DNA from: Cellulomonas cellasea
GTDB lineage: Bacteria; Actinomycetota; Actinomycetes; Actinomycetales; Cellulomonadaceae
Assembly (NCBI RefSeq): GCF_030372105.1
Contig: NZ_JAUDBQ010000001.1
Location: 186,001 to 250,000 of the forward strand
Direction: 5' to 3'
DNA length: 64,000 nt
Of this stretch, positions 28,322 through 36,180 are shown in pieces. The position numbers were made by a program, and so were the translations under genes. A model generated the notes under the pieces. The model ran no database searches and was not told where the DNA came from. It worked only from the letters and a program-made list of their open reading frames with translations. Numbering within the stretch: position 1 is the first letter of the stretch; every line of letters begins with the position of its first letter.

Positions 28322-28394
28322 TGCGCCTGGGCAGATTCGAACTGCCGACACCCGCTTTAGGAGAGCGGTGCTCTATCCCCTGAGCTACAGGCGC
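28322..28394 (-). tRNA. tRNA-Arg (anticodon CCU)
   Basis: 73-nt cloverleaf: acceptor GCGCCTG with CAGGCGC plus discriminator A, D-arm GCTC/GAGC, anticodon stem CCGCT/AGCGG with 7-nt loop CTCCTAA (anticodon CCT in DNA), T-arm GGCAG/CTGCC with loop TTCGAAT. CCA is not encoded. This tRNA reads AGG, a rare codon in high-GC genomes and a classic integration site. Confidence 0.95.
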
Positions 28395-28592
28395 ATGGGA
28401 CTTGGGAGAACGTGGTCGGAATCCCGAACGCGTGGCGTCCGGTGCCCCCGTCAAGGTTCTTGTCGGTCCCGTACGTCGCCGATCGGGCCACGGGGCTCGG
28501 TTCGGCGCACGGCTAGGGTACCGGTGCGCGTGTCGGGGACGCACCACTAGCCCCTCTACGGGCGTAGTGGTGTCGGTCGTGAGTCCGGCGGC

Positions 28593-28772
28593 GTGCGCTG
28601 GGCCGTGGCCGCGTTCGCGGTGGCCGTGGTCTGGGCGGCCGCGGTAGAGCCAATCGTCGAGCCGCGAGTGAAGCGACTCGTCATTCGCCGAGGCCGAGCA
28701 CCCGAGTTCATACCGGTTGAGCTGCTGAGCACGAATGAGGACGCTTTTCGGCCGCGCGGGCGCACCGGCTAG
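28593..28772 (+). CDS. Small single-pass membrane protein (tentative)
   Basis: 59 residues from GTG at 28593. N-terminal membrane helix (RWAVAAFAVAVVWAAAV) followed by a basic, then mixed tail ending RPRGRTG. Codon choice is moderately biased; there is no strong ribosome-binding site. Frames on the other strand look like its shadow. No family recognised. Confidence 0.4.
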   Translation: MRWAVAAFAVAVVWAAAVEPIVEPRVKRLVIRRGRAPEFIPVELLSTNEDAFRPRGRTG

Positions 28773-28829
28773 CGTCGGACGGCATCACGCCGCGCGGCGT
28801 CGTGAGTCCCGCAACAAAGGAGCGCCCCG

Positions 28830-29117
28830 TTGACGATCAAGGTCATCGCGCGAAGTGTCGTGCGCCCCCACAGTCTCCCTGAGGCCCTCCGGCTGTATGA
28901 GGCCCTGGTCAAGGAGACCGTCCTGGAGCCGGGGTGCCACTCCTACGAGCTCTTCCAGGACATCGACGACCCTCATCGGCTGACGCTGATCGAGGAGTGG
29001 GAGGATCTGCAGGCGTTGGACCTCCACACCAAGACGCCGCACTTCGTCGACTTGGTCAGTCAGCTCACGGAGCACGAGGACGAGTTGCCCGTCCACAGGT
29101 ACTCCCGGGTGTTCTAG
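28830..29117 (+). CDS. Antibiotic biosynthesis monooxygenase-fold (YgiN-like) protein
   Basis: 95 residues, one ABM/ferredoxin-like domain (IKVIARSVVRPHSLPEALRL, CHSYELFQDIDDPHRLTLIEEW, HTKTPHFVDL). Such proteins are quinol monooxygenases or heme/aromatic-handling dimers; no specific substrate can be read. The start is TTG at 28830 with AAAGGAGCG upstream. Confidence 0.85.
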   Translation: MTIKVIARSVVRPHSLPEALRLYEALVKETVLEPGCHSYELFQDIDDPHRLTLIEEWEDLQALDLHTKTPHFVDLVSQLTEHEDELPVHRYSRVF

Positions 29118-29154
29118 GCGCACTGCCAGCCCCGTCAGCCATTCGGGCGATCCC

Positions 29155-29171
29155 GTCAACGTTTCGTTGAC
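29155..29171 (+). promoter_or_regulatory. Palindrome upstream of HTH-containing protein
   Basis: GTCAACG-TTT-CGTTGAC, perfect 7-3-7 inverted repeat, 31 bp before the ATG at 29203. It overlaps a TTGACA hexamer (29167-29172). Candidate operator. Confidence 0.5.
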
Positions 29172-29202
29172 ATAGATCAAGGCGTCAAGCCACAGTTGAC
29201 AC

Positions 29203-29805
29203 ATGACCTCCGACAACACCCCCACCCAGCCCAGCGGAGACTCCCTCCGCGACCACCTCGCCCGCGCCCTGCACAACGTCGACCCGACCCTGCGCGACCG
29301 CCTCACGCATGACGCCGACGCGCACCTCGAGCTCGTCGCGCTGGCCCGCGCCGCGCGCTCGGAGACCGACGTGCTGCTCGCCGCCGCCGTCCAGTCCGCG
29401 CGCGGCGCCGGCTGCACCTGGGAGCAGGTCGGCGCTGTGCTCGGCATGACCCGCCAGGCGGCCCAGCAGCGCTACGGACAGCCGGACGCCTCCACGGCAG
29501 CAGCCGCCGGCGGCGGCTCGAGGGAGCGCCTCATCCTGCGCCCGCTGTCCGCGTTCAACGAGATGTCAGTCCTCGCGCGCGCCGGCCGCTACGGCTGGCA
29601 CTCGGTCGCCTACGGCCCGCTGTTCCACGCGCTCGAGCGGGACGACCGCCAGTGGGAGCACACCCGGACGTTCGGGTCGCTGCCGGAGGGCGGCGGCTGG
29701 CTGCCCGTCGGATCGGGCTGGGCGTGGTGGAGCTATTGGGCCCGCCCCACCGATGCCCCCGCCCTCGAGGGCGACCCGACCGCCGCCGAGCTGGTGCGCG
29801 GCTGA
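29203..29805 (+). CDS. Hypothetical protein with helix-turn-helix segment
   Basis: 200 residues. Helical N-terminal half (about 15-95) ends in an HTH-like segment TWEQVGAVLGMTRQAAQQRYG, as in sigma-like or Rok-type small regulators. The C-terminal half is Trp/Gly-rich (WWSYWARP) and not recognised. A perfect palindrome lies just upstream, consistent with a DNA-binding autoregulator (inference). Confidence 0.75.
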   Translation: MTSDNTPTQPSGDSLRDHLARALHNVDPTLRDRLTHDADAHLELVALARAARSETDVLLAAAVQSARGAGCTWEQVGAVLGMTRQAAQQRYGQPDASTAAAAGGGSRERLILRPLSAFNEMSVLARAGRYGWHSVAYGPLFHALERDDRQWEHTRTFGSLPEGGGWLPVGSGWAWWSYWARPTDAPALEGDPTAAELVRG

Positions 29806-29865
29806 CCAGGACTCAGCGCCGGAGGCCACCTCCGGGATCGCTGAGCGCAGCCTCGCCGCGACGGG

Positions 29866-30753
29866 TCACCCTTGGTCGACGCGACGGAGGAACGGCAGCA
29901 TGGCGGCCGCCAGAGCCTGCGGCGCCTCGAGCGCGACATGGTGGCCGACCCCGTCGAGGAGCACGGACGTGACCTCCCCCGTCGAGACCTCGCGGACCGT
30001 TCGCTCCGTGAACGGCCCCCCGAATCCGCCGACGGCGAGGATCGGGATGTCCAGCGGCCGGGCGGCGGCGAGCGCCCGAAACTCGTCGCCCTCGGCGAGC
30101 ATCGAGCGGTACAGCCCTGCGGCGCCCCTCCAACCGCCAGGCTGGGCGTAGGCGCGGGCGAACTCGGCGATGTCGTCGTCGGTGACGGCGCCGGCGACTG
30201 CGGTCATCGTCGGGAAGGCCCAGTCGCCCAACAGGGCTCGCTCACGCCCGGCGAAGAGCAGCTCGGGGATGCCGGGCGCGGCGAGGGCGCCGATATGCCA
30301 GGAGCCGCCGCGGGCGACATCCGCGAAGGCCTCGAGCCCGAACCCGGCCAGCCCCATCTCGATCGCGGTGAGGCTCGCGACCTCGTCGGGGTGGGCGGCG
30401 GCGAGCCGGAAGGCCGCGCCGCCGCTGATGTCCTGGGCGACGAGGTGCACGGGGCCGACGTCGAGGCCCCGGATGAGGTGGCGGAGGTCTTGCGCGGCAG
30501 TGGCGCTGTCGTGGTCGTCCGCGGCGGGGTCGGAGTCGCCGAACCCCCGCAGGTCGACGGCGAACACCCGGTGCTCCCGCGCGAGGAGGGGGATCAGCCG
30601 GTGGAAGGCCCACCACGACTCCGGGAAGCCGTGGACCAGCAGGATGGGCGAGCCGGACTCCCCCGCCGAGACGTAGTGGAGCGTGGCGCCAGGCACGTCG
30701 GCGGCGTGGTGGACGACATCCGCGAGGGCGCCCTCGGAGGCTGTGGCGTTCAT
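29866..30753 (-). CDS. Alpha/beta hydrolase, epoxide-hydrolase-like
   Basis: 295 residues. Oxyanion motif [10 protein letters not shown], nucleophile Asp in VAQDISGG (Asp rather than Ser, as in epoxide hydrolases and dehalogenases) and catalytic His in [10 protein letters not shown]. Cytosolic. Divergent from the MarR gene at 30860 with two identical palindromes between, so probably repressed by it and induced by a small lipophilic compound. Confidence 0.88.
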   Translation of the reverse strand: MNATASEGALADVVHHAADVPGATLHYVSAGESGSPILLVHGFPESWWAFHRLIPLLAREHRVFAVDLRGFGDSDPAADDHDSATAAQDLRHLIRGLDVGPVHLVAQDISGGAAFRLAAAHPDEVASLTAIEMGLAGFGLEAFADVARGGSWHIGALAAPGIPELLFAGRERALLGDWAFPTMTAVAGAVTDDDIAEFARAYAQPGGWRGAAGLYRSMLAEGDEFRALAAARPLDIPILAVGGFGGPFTERTVREVSTGEVTSVLLDGVGHHVALEAPQALAAAMLPFLRRVDQG

Positions 30754-30786
30754 CGACTTCCCCTGCCCATCGATCGGATTCGATTC

Positions 30787-30830
30787 GACAACTTAGTTGT
30801 CCAATATCCAGAGTAGACAACTGGGTTGTC
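30787..30830. promoter_or_regulatory. Twin MarR operators between hydrolase and regulator
   Basis: GACAAC-TTA-GTTGTC (30787-30801) and GACAAC-TGG-GTTGTC (30816-30830): identical 6-bp arms with 3-bp spacers, 29 bp apart. They lie between the divergent starts (30753 and 30860). Confidence 0.75.
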
Positions 30831-30859
30831 GACGTCAACGGACGCCCTACCCTGAGAAC

Positions 30860-31333
30860 GTGACTCGATCAGGCGCCGACCTCGCACTGCTGCTCCTCAG
30901 CGCCTACCGGCTCCTGGTGGATGACGCGGTCGAAGGGCTCGCCGCGCAGGGGCACCCGGACGTGCGCCCCGTGCACGACTTCGCGATGCGGGCGATCCTC
31001 TCCGGCGCGGACAGCGCCTCCGAGCTCGGCCGGCGGATGTCCGTCTCCAAGCAGGCTGCCGCGAAGACCATCGCCACCCTGGTCGAGCGCGGCTACGTCG
31101 TCCGCGAACCCGACCCACGGGACGCCCGGCGCAAGCGCATCGAGGTCACACCCCTGGGGCTAGAAGTCATGAGCACGGGCGAGGCGATCTTCGACGAGCT
31201 GCGACAGGCCTGGGCGGCCCAGATCGGCAGCCACCAGCTCGCGGAAGTGGAAGGGCGGCTCGCCACGCTCGTCGGGGACGCGCGCATCCGGGTGGACGCC
31301 CCCGGCTGGGTGGCCGACGAGGCCGCCGACTAG
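30860..31333 (+). CDS. MarR-family transcriptional regulator
   Basis: 157 residues, winged helix with SASELGRRMSVSKQAAAKTIATL and wing VREPDPRDARRKRIEVT. GTG at 30860 is used. The in-frame ATG at 30797 would begin inside the first operator and add a non-family extension. Its stop overlaps the convergent acyltransferase stop. Confidence 0.9.
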   Translation: MTRSGADLALLLLSAYRLLVDDAVEGLAAQGHPDVRPVHDFAMRAILSGADSASELGRRMSVSKQAAAKTIATLVERGYVVREPDPRDARRKRIEVTPLGLEVMSTGEAIFDELRQAWAAQIGSHQLAEVEGRLATLVGDARIRVDAPGWVADEAAD

Positions 31334-32517
31334 CGTCGGCGGCCTGCGAACGCCCCAGCCGTCGGCGCGACGCCCACCGCGGCCAGGTCCGCTGGGGCCA
31401 GGGCGGCGGACGTCTGCGGCGCGCGGAGCCGCCACTCGAGGTACCGGCGCATCGGCTGTTGGACGCGGCGCTCCACGACGAGGTGCACGAGCACCGCGAC
31501 CAACACGCAGACGCCGATGCTCAGCAGCAACGCCGGATAGGGGTCGAGGTAGGAGGACAGCGCCTCGATCGACGCCCACCCCGTGTACTCGTGGGTCAGG
31601 TAGAGCGGGTAGGTCAGCAGCCCGGCCCGCGTCAGGAGCCTCGAGTCGACCTGGGCCATCCGCGGGATCAGCGTGGCCCCCGCGACGAGCGCGACGCAGG
31701 CCACCACTCCGAGGGCCACGACCGTGGGCGACGTCCGCATGCCTGAGGCGACCTGGTCGATCGCGCTCGTCGTGTTGACCACGGACAGGAGCACCGCGGC
31801 GCCGACGTCGACGCCCAGGGCCGACCACGCGAGACGGCTCGGCCCGTCACGGCGCATCAGGTAGACGACCATCCCCGCGCAGAACAGCGGAAGCCATTCG
31901 ACCAGCGTGAACGTGCGGGACAGGGCGGGCACGGCCAACGTCGCGGGGACCGTCAGCAGCGGCGCCGCCGCAGCGAAGGCCAGCACCCGAGGGGCGGTGA
32001 TGCCGATGCGCATGAACACGGCGACCACCAGGTAGAACTGCAGCTCCACCCACAACGTCCAGTACACGCCGTCCACCCGGGGCACCCCGAACAGGTCCTG
32101 CAGCATCGTCAGGTTCACCAGCACCTCGGCCGGGGACCGCGCCTCGAAACTGGGCCACAGGTACCGCAGCGTCGCGGTCAGCAGCACCGCGGCCCAGAAC
32201 GCCGGATACAGGCGGCTGACGCGCGACGCCGCGAACGAGCCGACCGGGCGCCCCCAGGCCGAGGAGAGTATGACGAAGCCGCTGATCACGAAGAACAGGT
32301 GCACGCCGAGGTAGCCGTAGCGCGTGACCTGCGACAGCTCGGGGAACACCTCCGCGGGGAGCCCGCCCTGCCACCTGTGGTGGTCGCGGGCCGTGAAGTG
32401 GAAGAGCACCACAGCGCCCGCCGCCAGGAATCTCAGCAGGTCCAGGACGCGCAGGCGTGGAGCCGACTGCGGCTCACTCGACGGCGGGGCGGCGGGGGGC
32501 GCTGGGGCGAGGGGCAC
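31330..32517 (-). CDS. Acyltransferase 3 family membrane protein
   Basis: 395 residues, about ten membrane helices. N-terminal signature LRVLDLLRFLAAGAVVLFHF and HLFFVISGFVILSS contain the His and Arg of the family. These enzymes O-acetylate or O-acylate cell-wall polymers, surface polysaccharides or lipids. GTG at 32517 has GAAGAAGAG 7 nt upstream; upstream sequence in frame is not conserved in type. No polysaccharide genes are adjacent. Confidence 0.9.
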   Translation of the reverse strand: MPLAPAPPAAPPSSEPQSAPRLRVLDLLRFLAAGAVVLFHFTARDHHRWQGGLPAEVFPELSQVTRYGYLGVHLFFVISGFVILSSAWGRPVGSFAASRVSRLYPAFWAAVLLTATLRYLWPSFEARSPAEVLVNLTMLQDLFGVPRVDGVYWTLWVELQFYLVVAVFMRIGITAPRVLAFAAAAPLLTVPATLAVPALSRTFTLVEWLPLFCAGMVVYLMRRDGPSRLAWSALGVDVGAAVLLSVVNTTSAIDQVASGMRTSPTVVALGVVACVALVAGATLIPRMAQVDSRLLTRAGLLTYPLYLTHEYTGWASIEALSSYLDPYPALLLSIGVCVLVAVLVHLVVERRVQQPMRRYLEWRLRAPQTSAALAPADLAAVGVAPTAGAFAGRRR

Positions 32518-32653
32518 AAGGGGACTCTTCTTCGCCCTCCAGCGGCCCGCATGCGGAGTGCGGCATATCGCCCGATATGCGGTGCGGATTCGCCTCCCGT
32601 CGGACGCGGTCAACCGTCTACGTTGTGGTCCGACGTCGACAGATCGGACGGAC

Positions 32654-33133
32654 ATGACGCCCTCGGACGTGCGCACGCAGGCGACGCTGGGCACGGGCTG
32701 GCGCGTCGGGCTGCTGTGCCTCTTCGCGGGAACGCTCGCGATGACCTGGCTCTCCGCGGCGCCAGACCAGGCGTGGCTCGAGGCGTCGGCCACCACCGCC
32801 TTCGCCGCGCTGGTGTTCTTCCCGGTGGCCCTCATCCGCGTCGACGTGCGGGCAGGGCGCGACGGCATCCGCGCGGGCTGGTACCCGTGGGTGCGGCTGC
32901 GGTTCGCCGCGGAGGACATCGCCGACATCCGGCCGGTCGACCCACGAGGGGGCGTCCACGACGGCATGGGGCTGCGCCACTTGGGAGAAGGCGCCTGGGG
33001 GCTCCTGGTCGGCGGCCCCGCGGTGCAGGTCGACCTGCGCAACGGCCGTCGGTGGGTGCTGTCCACCCCACGGCCCGACGAGGTCGCCGCCATCGTGGCC
33101 ACCCGGAGCCCTCGCGAGAACCGAGGCGAATAG
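32654..33133 (+). CDS. DUF-type membrane protein with two TM segments
   Basis: 159 residues. Two membrane segments (about 17-35 and 45-60: VGLLCLFAGTLAMTWL and TAFAALVFFPVALI) followed by a soluble PH-like beta domain (VDVRAGRDGIRAGWYPWVRLRF, VQVDLRNGRRWVLST). Resembles small actinobacterial DUF3093-type proteins; exact family not certain. ATG 32654. Confidence 0.75.
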   Translation: MTPSDVRTQATLGTGWRVGLLCLFAGTLAMTWLSAAPDQAWLEASATTAFAALVFFPVALIRVDVRAGRDGIRAGWYPWVRLRFAAEDIADIRPVDPRGGVHDGMGLRHLGEGAWGLLVGGPAVQVDLRNGRRWVLSTPRPDEVAAIVATRSPRENRGE

Positions 33134-33190
33134 ATCCGACCGCGGGTTCGTTGGAATGGGCAGAGCAACCGACCCACCAGGAGGCCTGGC

Positions 33191-33412
33191 ATGACCACAG
33201 CACCCTCGACCACAGCACCCTCGACCACAGCGGCCTCGACCGCGACCCGTCAGGACGACCCGCGCGAGGACATCGAGGTCGGCGTCCTGCTGGGCAACGG
33301 CCGCCTGGCCGGCCGCTCATTCTGCGACCGCGCCGAGGCGGAGGCGTGGGCCCGCCCCGAGGAGGGCGAGCAGGTCGTCGAGTTCAACCACGTCTGCGAG
33401 TGCGACATGTGA
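33191..33412 (+). CDS. Small hypothetical protein with repetitive N-terminus
   Basis: 73 residues. The first 20 are Thr/Ala/Ser-rich and encoded by about three tandem 15-bp repeats (33196-33240). The remainder (DIEVGVLLGNGRLAGRSFCD, VVEFNHVCECDM) is compact with three cysteines near the C-terminus. GGAGGCCTGGC upstream supports the start. Unknown function. Confidence 0.6.
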   Translation: MTTAPSTTAPSTTAASTATRQDDPREDIEVGVLLGNGRLAGRSFCDRAEAEAWARPEEGEQVVEFNHVCECDM

Positions 33413-33467
33413 GGACGCGGCTGCTGCCGGCCCACGCGGCAGGCGGGTACTGGCAGGATCCCGGGGC

Positions 33468-33762
33468 ATGGCTGCCCGCGCGCCCCTCGCACTCGCCGTC
33501 ACCCTGGTGCTGGCGTCGACCAGCGCCTGCGGGGCGGCCGCCGATCGGCTGCCCGATGGCGACCCCGATGTGACAGGCGTTGTCGCGGCGCCCGCGTCGG
33601 GACCCGCTGATCATCCGCGACGACGATGCCGACTCGCCCGCCCGGCTCGAGGACGGCGACGCCGTCGAGGTCTGGCTCGGGGAAGCGTGCGCCGAGTCGT
33701 TCCCGGTCCAGTGCGAGATCCGCGCGGTGCGGGTCACGGGAGAGGCGACGCGCCGCCCTTAG
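33468..33762 (+). pseudogene. Small lipoprotein, apparently frameshifted
   Basis: The first frame gives a lipoprotein signal (MAARAPLALAVTLVLASTSAC, lipobox-like STSAC) and continues DRLPDGDPDVTGVVAAPA. After about 33590-33603 sensible protein continues one frame over as DPLIIRDDDADSPARLEDGD and ends at 33762. The reading is continuous only if one base is changed, so this is a broken gene or a sequencing error. Function unknown. Confidence 0.6.
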
Positions 33763-34469
33763 CCCACCGCGGCCGCCGACGCCCTGGGCGCCGTGCCGTC
33801 CGTCTTCTCGGTGACCACCCCGTCGGAGATCCACAGCCGTCGCTGCGCCCGGCGGGCCACCCACGAGTCGTGCGTGACGATGACGATCGTCAGGCCCTGA
33901 TCGCGCCACAGCCGTTCGATCATCGCCATGATCTCGTCGCGGGTGCGCTCGTCGAGGTTGCCTGTGGGCTCGTCGGCCAGCAGCACCCGGGGGTTCTTCG
34001 CGAGCGCCCGGGCGATGGCGACGCGCTGCTGCTGCCCGCCGGAGAGCTCGTCGGGCATGTGGGCGGCGCGCTCGGCGAGCCCCACGTCGGCGAGCGCCCG
34101 GGCGGCGCGCTCAGCCCGCTCGGCGGCGCCGATCCCGAGCGGGACCAACCCCGTCTCGACGTTCTGCTGCGCGGTCAGGGTCGGGATCAGGTTGAAGTTC
34201 TGGAAGACGAAGCCAACGGTGCGGGCTCGCACATCGGCCCCCGCCGACTCGCTCAGCCCGGCGAGCTCGAGGCCGTCGAGGGTGACGGAGCCGGAGGTGG
34301 GGCGGTCCATCGCGCCGAGCAGCTGCAGCAGCGTCGACTTGCCGCCGCCCGTCGGGCCCTGGATCGCGACGAGCTCCCCCTCGGCGATGGAGAGGTTCAC
34401 GCCGCGCAGGGCGTCGACGGTGCGGTTCTTCTGGGTGTAGCGCTTGGTGACATCACGCAGCTCGTACAT
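33759..34469 (-). CDS. ABC transporter ATP-binding protein (MacB/LolD type)
   Basis: 236 residues. Walker [10 protein letters not shown] (Thr-Gly-Gly variant), Q-loop FVFQNFN, signature LSGGQQQRV, Walker [14 protein letters not shown]-loop VTHD. Starts [11 protein letters not shown] at 34469 with GGAAGG upstream. Pairs with the FtsX-like permease at 34561. Possibly exports a lipid, peptide or drug, or acts on cell-envelope proteins. Confidence 0.9.
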   Translation of the reverse strand: MYELRDVTKRYTQKNRTVDALRGVNLSIAEGELVAIQGPTGGGKSTLLQLLGAMDRPTSGSVTLDGLELAGLSESAGADVRARTVGFVFQNFNLIPTLTAQQNVETGLVPLGIGAAERAERAARALADVGLAERAAHMPDELSGGQQQRVAIARALAKNPRVLLADEPTGNLDERTRDEIMAMIERLWRDQGLTIVIVTHDSWVARRAQRRLWISDGVVTEKTDGTAPRASAAAVG

Positions 34470-34520
34470 CGGGGAGCCTTCCGGAGCGGGAACGGACGGG
34501 CGGACGGGGGTGGTGTCGCG

Positions 34521-34565
34521 CGACACGCGGTCAGGCGACATGCGGTCAGGCGACTCGCGGTCAGG
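34521..34565. repeat. Three tandem 15-bp repeats between ABC permease and ATPase genes
   Basis: Units CGACACGCGGTCAGG, CGACATGCGGTCAGG and CGACTCGCGGTCAGG follow directly, with a partial fourth copy. They span the end of the permease coding region and the spacer before the ATPase. Too short and regular for CRISPR; origin by slippage is likely. Confidence 0.8.
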
Positions 34566-36048
34566 CGACACTGCGCAGCGCCTCCGCGGGCCGCAGCCGG
34601 GCCGCGCGCCAGCCGCCCAGGCCACCGGCGACCAGCCCGCCGAGCACCGCGAGCGCCACGGCGGCCAGCACGGCAGTCCCGGTCACGGGCGCCTGCAGGG
34701 TCACGGCGATCGCCGAGGCCGCCTGCCCCATCGGGCCGACCATGCCGCCGCCCATGCCACCGCCGCCCATGCCGCCCTCCGGCGCGCCGGGGGCTCCGCC
34801 GCCGGCCCCGCCACTGGCGGTGAGGCTCGCGGACAGCTCGGGGGCGATGAGGTTGATGGCCAGCACGGCGCCGAGCCCGAGCACCAGCCCGACGACCCCG
34901 CCGAGCAGCCCCTGGGCCACGGACTCCCCCATCACCTGGCCGACGACGCGACGGCTGCGCCAGCCGAGCGCCTTGAGGGTGCCGAACTCGCGGATGCGGC
35001 GCCCGACGCCGGACAGGGTGAACAGGATGGCCAGCGCGAACGCGGCGACCAGCACCACGACGGCGAGCCATGTGCCGAGGGTCCCGGCGAGGTCGGAGGC
35101 GCTGGACAGCGACCCGGAGACGCTGCTGGCCAGGTCGGCGGCGGTGGCGACGGTCGCGTCGGGCAGCGCGGTCTCGATCGCGGCCTGCACGGCGGTGATG
35201 ACGTCGGCGGAGTCGGCCTGCACGTACAGGGTGCTGACCTGCCCGGCCTGGTCGGCGAGCGTCTGGGCCGTGTCGAGCGGGATGTACACGTTGGCGGCGG
35301 TGGTCGCCGACGAGGAGGTCGAGGACACGATGCCGACGACGGTGAAGTCCGTGCCGCCGAGCGTGACGGTCCCGTCCACGGCGATCTCGTTGCTGGTGGC
35401 GTAGGCCGAGTCGACGAGTGCGACGTTGGCCCCGGAGTCGGACTCGTCGAGCGCGCGGCCGTCGTCGAGGGTGGCCGAGGTGAGCGGGCCGACGGCGTCG
35501 TTCGCCAGGTCGATGCCCTCGACGTCGATGCTGTCGATGCTGAACGAGCCCCCACCGGGCTGGCCGCCCGACCCGTCGGCGCCGCCCTCGGGCCGCTCGC
35601 CGGGCTCCGGCATGGAGGACATGTCGGGGACCTCGCCGGAGAAGCTGGTGCTGCTCAGGCTCAGCGAGCCGGCCACGGACGCGACCCCGTCGATGGCTGC
35701 GACGTCGTCGACGGCCGAGGCGTCCATCGTGGAGGAGCCGCGGGCGACCTCGAGCCGGTCCTGGGCGAAGGTCGCCCCACCCGAGCCGTTGTCGGCGCCC
35801 TGCTCGAACTCGAACTGCTGGGGCCCTCCCCCGCCCTCGCCGTCGGGCATCTGCGGCGCATTGGTCACGGTGATGTCCGTGCCGACGCCGTACACCGAGG
35901 CGAGCACCTCGTCCTGGGCCTTGCCGATGCCCGCCGTCACGCTGGTCACGGTGATGACCAGGGCGATCGCCAGGCCGAGCCCGAGGGCCACGAGCCAGGT
36001 CTGCTTGCGGCGCTGCCGCAGCTCCCGGCGCAGGTAGGTGAGGAACAT
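34561..36048 (-). CDS. ABC transporter permease, MacB-PCD/FtsX type
   Basis: 495 residues. Starts MFLTYLRRELRQRRKQTWLV with TM1, then a long extracytoplasmic MacB_PCD domain (about 45-310, Gly/Ser-rich acidic loops), then three FtsX membrane helices. Contains the usual FGTLKALGW and VMGESVAQGLLGG motifs after the periplasmic domain, and a Gly/Met-rich loop (GGMGGGGMGGGMVGPMG) before the last helix. No separate adaptor gene is adjacent. Upstream of the ATPase in the same operon. Confidence 0.9.
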   Translation of the reverse strand: MFLTYLRRELRQRRKQTWLVALGLGLAIALVITVTSVTAGIGKAQDEVLASVYGVGTDITVTNAPQMPDGEGGGGPQQFEFEQGADNGSGGATFAQDRLEVARGSSTMDASAVDDVAAIDGVASVAGSLSLSSTSFSGEVPDMSSMPEPGERPEGGADGSGGQPGGGSFSIDSIDVEGIDLANDAVGPLTSATLDDGRALDESDSGANVALVDSAYATSNEIAVDGTVTLGGTDFTVVGIVSSTSSSATTAANVYIPLDTAQTLADQAGQVSTLYVQADSADVITAVQAAIETALPDATVATAADLASSVSGSLSSASDLAGTLGTWLAVVVLVAAFALAILFTLSGVGRRIREFGTLKALGWRSRRVVGQVMGESVAQGLLGGVVGLVLGLGAVLAINLIAPELSASLTASGGAGGGAPGAPEGGMGGGGMGGGMVGPMGQAASAIAVTLQAPVTGTAVLAAVALAVLGGLVAGGLGGWRAARLRPAEALRSVA

Positions 36049-36180
36049 CGACGCTCCCGTCAGGTCCAGAGGGGTCGCCGCTCGCTCAAGCGGCTGCCCC
36101 ACCTTCGGGCAGCAGTCTGGGGCCGCCCCTAGGAGAACCTGTGAGCCACCTGTTCGATCAGGAGGGCCCTCGCCGGTGCG

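Larger units (their letters stand above)
17945..28356. mobile_element. Putative genomic island at tRNA-Arg(CCU)
   Basis: About 10.4 kb between a tRNA-Arg 3'-end remnant and the intact tRNA. Its core (roughly 19.7-24 kb) is visibly less GC-rich than the flanks and uses more A/T-ending codons. Cargo is typical of defence or stress islands: ATPase/kinase/receiver-phosphotransferase operon, HEPN-nucleotidyltransferase pair, Fic protein, ion channel, unknowns and a broken gene. No integrase or excisionase was seen, so the element is either decayed or was mobilised in trans. Confidence 0.5.

Noticed and set aside
27476-28351. Longer 291-residue version of the membrane-anchored protein
   Set aside because: Its 5' end runs through the tRNA-Arg gene and lacks a ribosome-binding site; GTG at 28114 has GGAGG.
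33196-33240. Tandem 15-bp repeats as possible CRISPR
   Set aside because: Contiguous, no spacers, lies in coding sequence; no cas genes in the window.
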